From contig JAJFZO010000049.1 of NCBI GenBank assembly GCA_021397835.1, positions 439,001 to 503,000 of the forward strand: a stretch of DNA of 64,000 bases, read 5' to 3'. Source of the DNA: Moringa oleifera (taxonomy: Eukaryota > Streptophyta > Magnoliopsida > Brassicales > Moringaceae). Shown piece after piece: positions 52,405-62,881 of this stretch; positions within the stretch are counted from its first letter, which is position 1; every line of letters begins with the position of its first letter. Position numbers and translations under genes: made by a program. The notes beneath the pieces were generated by a model that was given only the letters and a program-made list of their open reading frames with translations, did not search any database and had not been told where the DNA came from.

Positions 52405-53165
52405 CAGCATGTTTGATTGGTAGGAATATCAATTCTTTTCCTGCTTTATTTCGTATGGAATTGCTTTTCCAATGTTTGGTTCATTTTTATCACAGAATTG
52501 TAATTCCTCAAGGAATTTCTATTCCTTGAAAACCCGGAATAGCTATTCCGAAGTGAACCCTCGGAATTGCAATTCCATAAAAATAAGGAATTGTCATATT
52601 TTTCTATTCCCAACATACCCTTGATAAAATTTTTAAATTACTATATATATAATAATTTTATTTTTTAAAAATAATTTACTAAAAAATATTATTATTATCA
52701 AAATATTAATTACTATTAATATTAATTTTATAATATTAATATTTAAAAATAAAAAATAATTATTAACATATTATTTAGTTAATATTATTTTTATAATAAT
52801 AGCATCTTTTTTATTTTTTAAATAATTTATCAAAAAAGAAAAAAATATTACTTTTATTAAAATATTAATTAATTTAAATTTTATAATATTAATATTTAAA
52901 AATAAAAATAATTATTAATATATTATTTAGTTAATATTATTTTAATAAAAATTAATTAAATTATAATTAATTTAGTTGAAGGGTATACTAGTCTTTTAAA
53001 CTTGCTTCAATTACTTTCCTAACTTATTCTTTGATGAACCAAACATATGAAAACGAATTCATACTCTATTCAATTCCAATGAACCAAACATAATAATGCT
53101 TATTTTTTTCTATTCATTCTCTTTTCTATTCCTTATCTATTCTATTCCATGAACCAAACATGCCA
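52405..53165. mobile_element. MITE-like element, probable PIF/Harbinger (Tourist) type
   Basis: About 761 bases bounded by imperfect terminal inverted repeats of about 22 bases: the left end has GCATGTTTGATTGGTAGGAA, and the right end in reverse complement has GCATGTTTGGTTCATGGAAT. The trinucleotide TTA flanks both ends (52402-52404 and 53166-53168), as expected of a target-site duplication for this superfamily. There is no transposase frame, so it is non-autonomous. Inside are many GGAATT/AATTCC-type inverted words near the ends and an AT-rich core duplicated in tandem (about 52656-52795 and 52808-52945, period about 152). Confidence 0.72.
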
Positions 53166-53439
53166 TTATGGTTTCAGTAATTTCTTGTTCATAAGCCTCT
53201 CTGACTTTGAGAAAAGATTCTTTTTTATTTGTAAGTTATTTTTACTATAAATATCAAATCTACTTTTGATGGCTTTCATGTGTTTTTGTAGTGAATAAAA
53301 TAAAAATAAATAATTAAGACCTAAACAGTAATTTATTTGTTGTAGATGTAAGTGATTCTTATAACAATTCTGAAAAGTTCGTTTTTAAATCATGTTTTTG
53401 TAGTAAATGAAGCAAAAATAAATAATTAAGAAAAAAAAC

Positions 53440-53441
53440 TT

Positions 53442-53472
<31 letters not shown>

Positions 53473-53480
53473 GGGTGGGG
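53440..53480. repeat. Poly-T followed by 24-base poly-G tract
   Basis: A run of T (12) passes directly into 24 consecutive G, then T and five more G. A homopolymer of this length could fold as G-quadruplex, or could be partly a sequencing or assembly artefact. Confidence 0.85.
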
Positions 53481-53972
53481 GAGAGAGATTAACATGCATG
53501 AATCTATTGTTTACCTATAATATATATTTGTATGACTTGCGCGTTATTAGGTGAACTGGTTGAGAAATCGGGCGATAAGAATCCGGAGGGAACAGGGATG
53601 ATGAGATCTCTAAGATCAAGGAAACCTAACAGAATGGCGTTATCCACAAATTCTAGGAGTTATTCTGCTTCCAGTTCCAAATGGTCATATCTCACGGGAG
53701 CTGTTAAGTCATTTATGCTTACTTGCAACTGCTAGGCTTAGATTTTGCTTGCTCGAACGCAGTTCAGTAATGGCGAAGGCCTGCTACTTCCCTGTCAGCC
53801 GTGATCGATCCTCGAGGAAAAGTATCTCCAAGTTTTCGAAGAATGGTATTCTTTCGATTCTTGAGCTGAATTATGCATTCTTGGGAAGCACTTGGTTAAT
53901 TATTCAATTCCCTATGGTGTAGTCTTAGTTCACAATTTGCTGTGCAATTTCTTCCCAAGTAATCTGTGTTCT

Positions 53973-55623
53973 ATGGGTTCATCGACATCACTAGTACGTG
54001 CAGGTACAAAGGGACTGGTCCACGAGAAGCCTCCACTGGTTCTGTTTTGGGGAGATGTTGATCGATTTTGTGCCAACTGAAGCCGGAGTTTCACTGGCAG
54101 ATGCACATTCTTTCAAGAAAGCTCCTGGTGGCGCTCCTGCTAATGTTGCTGTTGAAATAGCAAGATTAGGAGGCCATTCAGCTTTCATTGGCAAGGTACA
54201 ATTTAACCACCCAGGCCTTCTTCCAAGCCCTGTTCTAGTTGCATTATCTCCAGGGTTAACAAGATTTAAACATTTTTGCCTTTGTTCCCTTATCTGAATC
54301 CTATTGTAGTCTGTTTCTGTGACTGGATTCTCTACCCATGGCACTGCAGGTAGGAGAAGATGAATTTGGGCACATGTTGTCTGATATTCTCAAGAAAAAC
54401 AATGTTGACAACTCTGGCATGAGATTTGATCCAGATGCAAGGACTGCTCTAGCCTTTGTGACACTAAGATCTGATGGTGAACGGGAATTCATGTTTTACC
54501 GAAACCCAAGTGCTGATATGCTTCTTCGTGAAACAGAGCTTGATCATGAGCTACTGAAGAAGGTAAATATCGAGTCATCAAGACAAAAAATCTAAGAGAA
54601 ACTATCGATAATATCATGATCCTTTGATGCAGGCAAGTATATTTCACTATGGGACGATCAGTTTGATTGAACCATGTAGATCAGCTCATCTTGCGGCCAT
54701 GGACATTGCCAAGAAGTCAGGTAGCATTCTCTCTTACGATCCTAATCTGAGATTGCCACGGTGGGAATCTGAACAAGCTGCTCGGAAAGGCATCATGAGC
54801 ATATGGAAGCAAGCTGACATTATTAAGGTGCATATTCTAAACTAGAGACTTTGATCTAAAGTATTAGATGTATATGGAAAATTAAATTATAAACCTTCCT
54901 GGAAAATCTGGGATTTGAAGATCAGCGATGAAGAACTTGAATTCCTGACTAAAGGTGATGATCCAAAAGATGATGAATTGGTGCTGGAGAAGCTTTTCCA
55001 CCCTAATCTTAAGCTTTTACTTGTCACGGAGGGCTCAGAGGGCTGCAGATACTACACACAGGTCCTCGTTAATCTTTCTCTTAAACCAAATCTTATTGTC
55101 CTCTGATAAAGTAGTTCCCATTTTGCCTTTCAGATCCTTCCCAAGCAGAGACATCTTATCAACTTCCGTGCTTTTATGCCCTGTTGTCTGCGAATGCCTG
55201 ATTAGTTCATGTTTTCTTGAATGCTTTCAGAATTTCAAGGGTAGGGTTCCCGGTGTTAAAGTGAACTGTGTAGACACAACTGGTGCAGGTGATGCTTTTG
55301 TGGGTGGACTCCTGAACTCTCTGGCTGATAACCTGAATCTAAACAAGGTACCAAATGCCTTTATGTGCATGCATGCTTGCATATGCTTCTGCTCGGAATT
55401 CATTCCAAATCCGTGACACAAGCTATGCCTAACAAGAGGAGATCAATACGCCATGTAGGAAAAGCCATAATCTTTAAATTTGTCTCAGGATGAGAAGATG
55501 TTGAGGAAAGCTCTTCTGTGTGCAAATGCCTGCGGAGCTCTTACTGTGACAGAGAGGGGAGCTATTCCTGCACTTCCCAGGAAAGAGACTGTCAACCAAA
55601 TTATGAGCACCATTGCTACTTGA
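53973..55623 (+). CDS. Fructokinase (pfkB family) with apparent exon-1 frameshift
   Basis: Cytosolic-type fructokinase, phosphorylating fructose with ATP, closest in memory to At5g51830. Six exons: 53973-54195, 54350-54562, 54633-54827, 54921-55061, 55231-55347, 55489-55623, phase 0 GT-AG. Family motifs: [39 protein letters not shown], the anion-hole/catalytic DTTGAGDAF, and ERGAIPALP. From the ATG at 53973 the frame reads MGSSTSLV...[11 protein letters not shown] and then leaves the family frame near 54040; two bases (as in a lost V codon part before C-F-G) seem missing at CTGGTTCTGTTTT. Everything downstream is intact and would continue from the CFGEML frame, whose first ATG is at 54055 inside the motif. 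It is either a null allele, a sequence error, or a protein truncated at the N-terminus. The family form SLI(E)EPCRS also lacks one residue here. Confidence 0.82.
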
Positions 55624-55971
55624 GAAGGCATTTCTTCACTAGGGTATTAACCTGATCATTTTAGCTTGTAATTGGATTTGAGCACCTGGAAATAACAATG
55701 GTCATGTTGGGTTTTTGCTGTTCTCTTGTTTACGCCAAGAAAATAATTATTTGACGATTAAATGGCTTCTAATATACATCAAGATTCATATTTTGAGTAG
55801 CAGCCTCTCATCAAGGTCCTTCACTGTCAAAATATTACACTTACACTCTTACTTATTATTGCTTGCGCAACTGCAATATTCAATACTCTGATGCATAATG
55901 AGAAATGATAGGAGTTGACCTAATAATAAGATTCCAGCTTTTCAAAGCACGGCCTGAAGTCCATCAATGAA
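55624..55971. other. Gap between the fructokinase and SOC1 stop codons
   Basis: Only 348 bases separate two convergent stop codons, so both 3' untranslated regions must end or overlap here. No frame or element seen. Confidence 0.6.
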
Positions 55972-58900
55972 TCAGGTAGACGGCAGTCGAACACGTCTTG
56001 ATTTCCCTTCTGGTAGTCCAATGAACAATTCAGTCTCCACGTCTGAACTTGGACTACTTTCGTCACTGGGTGTATCTTCTCTTTGCTTGTCTGCTCCTTC
56101 AAATGGTTGCGCACCAAAATGTACAGAACATGGTTTACAAGCTTTGTCTTCTTTTTGCTTGTTTGTTTCTTGCCATGCTTGCAGACCAAACTGTAGAGAA
56201 CATAGTTTACAAGCTTTTGTCAGAAAGTTATTAGTAATAGATAAAGTTATTAGTAATACATAATTCTAAGTGTTGCACTTGGGTGGTGCATGATAGGCCA
56301 TTAATGGGACATTTGAAACTATTTTCTGTTTGATCTGTAAGAAAGGTTTTTATCATTCTTTGTTTTCTGTAAAACTGAATGCTTACCTTCTCAGAAAGCC
56401 TTGCATTCTCAGCTGCTAGGGCTTTCTCCTGAATTTTATTCAGAAAATAGAACGCAAAAGTTAGAAACTGCTGAAGAAGAGAATGTTATCTGCCAATGCT
56501 CGCTGCATTGACAGTGTCTGTAAGGTCTCTGCGCTTACCTTTTCCTTTAGCTGTGCAATTTGTTCCCTGAAAACCTGAGTCTGAGTTGTACATAAAGAAG
56601 GTCAAGAATGTCAAAAACTCTGGTTCAACCAAATCTTAAGAAAATAGAATATTAGTAGTTTGTGTGATAAACCTTCCTTGCTCGAATGTTGCTTACGCTC
56701 CTCTCCAGCTGTTGTTCTATCTGCTGTAGTTCTTCAATCGTGCAGGATCCGAGACCTTCTCCCAGCAATTTTCTGATTCATTTCAGATTCAGAATTCAGA
56801 GAATAGATTCACCGACATAGTGTTGTGAACAAAAATAGTTGAACCAATACCGCTTTGAAACTTCGAGAAGCTCAATCTTCTTCACCATGTCTGCTGCTTC
56901 ATGCCTCAAATGCTGCCATTTCAGAGAAAGAATGGGAGAAACCAAAGACAATAAAGCCAACTTGACAGAAGCAAGCTCATGCATGAAATAAGAAAGACTT
57001 TCCTTTCAGTAAGAAAAGAAAAAGAGGAGGAAACCTGCGTGTTCTGCTCAATAATGGGCCTGTTGTTGGGTTGAGTATCTTTGGTATGCCTCAGATAACG
57101 TTCTATCGTCTCATGCATACTGAAGAACAAACCATAATACTACTAGGATCAGCTCAGCTTCCAGTCTCAAAGTTACCCAGAATGCAAAGACAGCAAGTTG
57201 TATAATTTATACCATAAGCTTAAGTTTCACAAGAATCTTCTCAAGAACTGTAAAAGAAAAGACATGGATGAATTGATAGGGTGATCATTGAAAACCCAAA
57301 ACCAAGTGACTTACACTTTTGGGCAGACCCTCTCCGGTCTATTTGATGAACAAAACCAAAGAACAACTCAAGGATCAGACAGATAAGATCCTGTCTGGCA
57401 CTGATTCCATTACACTCCAAAGAGAAGTGAAATGGAACAACTCCTGTTTACAATGACCTAGAAGAATCCAGAACACTAGAATCTGATTCCGTAACCACTA
57501 AGCAAGAACTTATGCAAAACCTAAAACCACCAGACCTAGTTATATCTCATTAACCAGCTTCTGCCCACAGTTGTAGCTCCTAGTTACAGTAGTCAATATG
57601 GAGCTTGGACAAAGCCCACTGAATAGCTGACTAACTAAACAATAAGGGCAAGAATCTAAATGTGGACTAAGCCTTTCTAACAATGTAAAATGATTTAAAA
57701 TACATTTTGCTTTTTAATTCCCACTGCAAGGGAGGAAAGAAAGCTAGTCAAAACCAAGGTATGGTGGAATTAATGTTGGTTGTGATATGATTTTGTTGAG
57801 TTTTTGAGAAGAGGAGAAGAATAATAAACAAAAAGATATAACTCTTGGAGCTTTAAATTGCTTTCAATGGCTTGTAATGACTACTTTGTTTGATAGAGGT
57901 AGATATCATAAAATCTGAATTCAAAATTCAAATTAAAAAGTGCATGTTTTTATCTAAATTTAAATTAAAAGAGTATTTTTATCTAAAATTCAAGTTATTG
58001 ATAAAGTAAAAAAATAGATCTTCTTTACCAAAGATATGCAGTAAATAAAGTATTTTGCTCACAACAATCTACCCATTCCCAGTCAAGAAAATGAAGCCAA
58101 ATATTGATAATGAAGCTACATCCTCTCCTCTCTAGTAGAGGAAAAGGCAATCAGTGATGAAGATAAAAGGCTTATAGATGCTGAAGGGCATCCTAAGCAC
58201 ATTTTGCTGCCTCACCTTGGTAAAACCCTCTCAAGATATTGTTCTCAAAGAAAAAAAAAAAGTAACTAGAAAACTCAGATGCAAACTTCATACAACTTAA
58301 TTAAATATCACAGGAAGAACTCCACATTAGATTGCATATATGCATGATCACAACTATACAATTAACTCAAGTACTATTCTTCAAGTTTTATTAGACAACG
58401 GAAGATATAAGGAATGAGCTTTTTGAGAAGAAGCTTTCAATGAACAAGCACTTTCTCAACTCTCTCTTATGATTCCTCTCAAATCATACTGCATATAACT
58501 CATGTCTATTCTTTGAAAACTTGTATGTCATTCTTCTCTCTCGAAGATTCATAACGAGATTGCAGTTTATATTAGACAGATTTGAGATGAGCGAGTTCTC
58601 AAGAATAATGAGAGCAAATGTTTTCGGGTACTTTATTTGCAGTCACATTGAGTGGAGAGCTCAGATTAAATGTTATTTCATATTTCCTGTTAATGGAATG
58701 AGTTCAACTTGATTGCTACAAGAAAATGGGAAGCATCCAGCTGAAGGTGAGGATATTGACTCTTTTCCCTTCATATCTCTCAATCAAACGTCAGTTTGTA
58801 ATATTCATCAGTAAAATCACCAAAAGAATTTTCTTATTTTTGGAGAAAAGTCAATAGAAAAGATTACAAAACAGACAACATACCGAGAATAGCTGATTTC

Positions 58901-61883
58901 ATCGTAGATTAACATAATTCATGTACACACATAAACTAATGTGTAATCGTTTTTAAAGTGTATGTAAATGCCACAATAACATCAAAATGTGTTTCTTATA
59001 TCCTTTAAGCAAAGGATGTAAAAACTTTTCTGTTCTCTCAACCAGATGAGGAGGCCTCGTATAAGATTGCCTAACAATAATAACTGCAGCTATGAATAAA
59101 ACTATAAATATTGAACTTACTGGAGGATGTTCACATTGTGACCGAAACAGCAGAAATATGGAACAAAAGAAGTCATGGGCAATACAATAACCAACAGATT
59201 GAAAGGGGCCAAATGAAGGCAATAAATCTCATAAAGAGTCATATAGGATCCTTAAGATATTAGTAGAAGTTTGTTCAGGCAAACTCTTAAACAGATGGAA
59301 AATAACGAAGCTATTAAGTTTATGAACAGTGCCTGATATATGTATAAGGCTTGTTAACCGTAGCCAATGAACCAAAGTTCACAGGCAAATAGAGGAAAAG
59401 AAGCCTACACTATGCAGCATTCTAAAGAAGCTAATATCAAAGAGGCAAAATAACTCATTTAAGGGCCAACTTCATTTGGTAGAAAGGAGAATAAGCACCA
59501 TAACATTTGCATAGCTATGGCATTTCCACCCTTATTTTGCCAGTTTCCTTGTTCTAAAGAAATTTATACGTACAACTAAAGTCGTGCGTTGAATTGCAAG
59601 ATTAGCATTCCAACACATATAAGAAGTCCATTAATTTGAAAAATACTTGGTCATAGGTGGCTCTAAGTTGTGCTTGATATGAAGAAATACATACTACTAG
59701 TTAAAATCCAACAAAAAAAAATATGGATCCTTTTTCTCCCCCCTTTCCTGAATCCCATAAATCTTAATGTACTCAAATCAAACAAATTAAGCAGAAAGAT
59801 AGACAGAGAGAAGACATGTAGCTCCCTGTTTGCCAATTTTTTCATGTTCTACTTTTTTTTTTTTTTTTTGTAACACTAACGATTTTGAAAAAGAAACTAA
59901 TACTATCATGACATCAATTTTTTTCCTCTTACTGTTGGGCTTCACTTAGCGAGGCAAGAAGTATCTAATGAAACTAGTGTATATAGTTACGCTCACCTAA
60001 CAAAATGGTTGAATTTGACCATGATATCCATTGATATTTGTTTCGCATTAACCTTGGATTCAATCAACTAATCTGCAGAGTTTGAGAAAGTAAAAAATTT
60101 CTCATCCTCAAATTAATGAAAAATTGAAATTTTACATTTTATAAGGTTTTGTTCTCCTCAATCATTGAGCCATGACCACTCAAATATCACCTATATGTTT
60201 ATATAGAAGCAAAATTATGTGGGTAATTTTTATGCTTAAATCAAAGTTCACTTTTGCTTCCTTTTCAAAAAGCCTCACCACGGCTACAAAGGTGATAGAA
60301 GTCAAATCATAAGCAGTTTCTTTCCTCTTTTCCTTTAATCTTCTCAAGTCAATAAGAGAGGATGAAAAAGAATTAATTTGAGTGGGGATGACCACATTAC
60401 TGGTATAACAACATAAACATGAATATGCAATTTTATTGACTCAATCTATTAATCGAATTTATGATTTACATGTGTGTGTGTATATATATATCGAAAAACA
60501 TCAAGTACGACTTACATGCATGAGTCCTCTCATATGTACTACTCTTAGATCATTGTGTCCCGCAAAGAGTAACAGTAGAATGCGTGGACAAGGCCAATAC
60601 CAAATACATGTACTATAAGAACGTTCCTCTCACACGTAAACACATGTTCGCAGGATACCAAGACAAACACACTAATACAAATAGATGACCGACACAATTT
60701 GGTATCACTACCTTATTAATTTAAAGAGACCACACTAATACAAATAGATGACCGACATAATTCGGTATTACTACCTTCTCAATTCAAAGAGACCATTTTT
60801 CAATCAAAAAAAGATAAAGAGATTACACTTTTCTATTTTATAAAGCATTACATGTTTTTAGTTTATCCTATTTAATGAAATTACTGTAGTTGGCTCTATT
60901 AATCATCAACTAACAACTTCCTAGTTGATAATTATTCAAATGTATAATCTCTGATTAATTATTAGGATAATATTGTGATTTTTTCATATATATATATATA
61001 TATATTTAATCTTGTTGTTAACTCATCATCAACATTAATAATCAGACTCACCAAAATAATGAAAATTTGGCAACATAGGTTTTATGATTCTTCAATCAGA
61101 CATCTCAAAAGACTAAAGGAATTAACCAAAGAGATTATTTAAGCAGAGGATCAGATTCTTTATTTCCATAAGTAAATTGAAGGAGTTTTATTCAAGCCTC
61201 TTCAACCATTTGTTTTAGACTTGGCAGTATCTCACAGACAATAAGTTGGCTTCTTTGAGTTTATGAAGATGAAATCCATGACTGAAAGCTCAGGTAATGC
61301 AAACCTTGTGGCCTCCCTCAACTCAACTACACACATGCAAAAGTTCCTCTTAATGTTCCGTACTTTCTTACCATCTCCATTGTATGAAAAAGAGAAACAT
61401 GAAAAAAGAGAAACTGGGAAAGCTATGAAAATGGATCTGTAAGATCATATCTCGAGAATCAACGAGGATTAAGATCTTTCTGTGTAAGTGTGTGCCTCTC
61501 AGCGCGTGTCTCATACACACAAAAAGCATAATCTCCAATCTTACAACCCTAAGACGCAGAAAACAAGCACACCCATTTATATATGGAGTTTAATTAACTA
61601 AATAGACACAGAATAATAATTACATGTTCCCAAGAAAAAAGGAAACTAAGAAGCATCGGAAAAATTATTCATTAAAATGAAAAGATTATTAATTATCATA
61701 CCTAGAGCTTGCAAATTCATAGAGCTTGCCTCTAGGAGAGAAGATTATGAGGGCAACCTCGGCATCGCAGAGAACTGATAGCTCAAAGGCCTTCTTTAGT
61801 AACCCATTTCTCCGCTTGGAGAAGGTGACTTGCCTGCTGGTGGCGTTCTCTATGCGCTTCATTTGCGTCTTTCCTCTCACCAT
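55972..61883 (-). CDS. SOC1: MADS-box transcription factor SOC1 (AGL20)
   Basis: Flowering-time integrator of the TM3/SOC1 clade. Seven exons read from high to low: 61883-61702, 57119-57035, 56912-56851, 56772-56673, 56580-56539, 56428-56387, 56190-55972; 243 residues, GT-AG, MIKC exon sizes 182/85/62/100/42/42. MADS domain [20 protein letters not shown]; then [36 protein letters not shown] and [20 protein letters not shown]; the C-terminus carries the SOC1 motif [14 protein letters not shown]. The family usually has about 210-220 residues; the extra length comes from a 72-base in-frame duplication in the last exon that adds KACKPCSVH plus a second FGxQ block. The ATG at 61883 is the family start. 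Intron 1 is 4.6 kb. A CArG box lies upstream at 62872. Confidence 0.95.
56074..56217 (-). repeat. 72-bp tandem duplication spanning SOC1 intron 6 / exon 7
   Basis: Two equal 72-base units: 56217-56146 (27 bases of intron end plus the first 45 exon bases) and 56145-56074 (entirely exonic). Intron ends align as AAAGCTTGTAAAC(T/C)ATG with three differences in 27; the first copy ends CTACAG (acceptor), while the second has GTACAT, so its acceptor is gone. The unit is a multiple of three and the frame stays open. Confidence 0.85.
60668..60793. repeat. Two 63-bp tandem copies in SOC1 intron 1
   Basis: Units 60668-60730 and 60731-60793, both starting CACACTAATACAAATAGATG and ending AAAGAGAC, differ at about six positions. 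About 1.1 kb downstream of the SOC1 ATG in the transcribed direction. Confidence 0.9.
60986..61005. repeat. (AT)10 microsatellite in SOC1 intron 1
   Basis: Pure alternating AT over 20 bases, directly visible. Confidence 0.9.
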
Positions 61884-62801
61884 TGCGACACCTTTGAGGC
61901 CAAAAACAATGTGAAGCTCAGCATCACGAGAAGAGACTATGGAGTCATAAGCGTAGGCAAAACAAAAGCACGGATGCACTCACTTACAGACACAGCACAA
62001 ACGAATGTTATTATATGCGTTTGGTTCTCAAGAAAAAAAGAGCAGCTGAAGAAGACCTATAGTTAAGACTTAAGAGCAGTGAAGAAATCTTACCAAATCA
62101 GAGAAGTCACGGTTGCTTCTTTCTTTACCTGCTAGAAAGAGCAAAAAGATGCCGAAAGAGAAAGACAGCAACTTATTCTGGAGCAAAAATATGGAATCGA
62201 TTGCCTCAGAACTATGGAAGATACAGCACAGGTTGTCCAAAATGCAAATTGTGTTGAAGAAGCAAGAAGCAAGAAATGAAGCAGAAGGAGAGTAGAGAAA
62301 ATAACCAAATAGGCAAAACCCAGATGAGCTTTTGATGATGCGAGAGGAAGGGATGAGCCAAAAGAGGAAAAAACACGAAGGAAATCAAAGGATCTGTGAG
62401 CAAAGAAAGCAACCAGGTGAGATATAAAATTATTGTGATTTATTCGTGAATAGAAATAGATATATTGAGGATGCCAAAAACAGAAAAAAGTTTAAGTAAA
62501 GAAAAGAACAGTCAAAAAGGAGATGGAGAAGAGGCCTTACCAAATAGGCAAAACCCAGAAAGCTTTATGGCGAAGAAGAAACCAAAAGAGGGAAGAGCAT
62601 AAAGAAAATCTGATGCTTGATATGAAAAATACCCAGAAAAAAGAAAAGAAAAGAATATTTTGCTTTGGAGAGAAAAAGAGCGAGAGAGATAGAGGGAGAA
62701 GGGGAGGGCCGTGTTTGTGATTGATTGATTCTGAGTCCTATATTGATTCCATCTTTCCTTATTCATCTGTACTCTAGCTTTCTGCAACTTGTTCAAACCC
62801 A

Positions 62802-62811
62802 CCTATATAAA
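62802..62811 (-). promoter_or_regulatory. Possible TATA box of SOC1
   Basis: Reads TTTATATAGG on the - strand, about 920 bases above the SOC1 ATG and directly above the CT-rich leader. It implies a long leader, which would need an intron; tentative. Confidence 0.3.
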
Positions 62812-62871
62812 GAAACAAACTACTGTATTCATTTATTGAAAGATGATAATAGAATGAAACCTCATCTCTTG

Positions 62872-62881
62872 CCTATTTTGG
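62872..62881. promoter_or_regulatory. CArG box upstream of SOC1
   Basis: CCTATTTTGG fits the MADS-protein consensus CC(A/T)6GG exactly and lies 60 bases above the candidate TATA box. In Arabidopsis FLC and SVP repress SOC1 through promoter CArG boxes (established), so this is a plausible equivalent. Confidence 0.5.

Larger units (their letters stand above)
51571..53972. other. Spacer between AGL6 and fructokinase
   Basis: Holds the AGL6 3' flank, a MITE-like element (52405-53165), a poly-T/poly-G tract and the fructokinase leader. A possible N-terminal fructokinase exon at 53770-53845 (ATG, 25 codons, GT donor) could splice to 54004 in the frame of the MGSS start, but it is unproven. Confidence 0.5.
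57120..61701 (-). other. SOC1 first intron
   Basis: A 4.6-kb intron with normal to AT-rich composition, a 63-bp tandem repeat and an (AT)n tract near its 5' part. No internal gene recognised. A long first intron is usual in SOC1 genes and may be regulatory. Confidence 0.75.

Noticed and set aside
53532..53735. Open frame upstream of the fructokinase
   Set aside because: No family similarity, no junction joins it to the fructokinase frame, and it directly follows a homopolymer tract.
55920..56189. 89-codon open frame on the - strand in another frame of the SOC1 last exon
   Set aside because: The frame carrying [14 protein letters not shown] with a correct acceptor and phase is the real one; this is its shadow.
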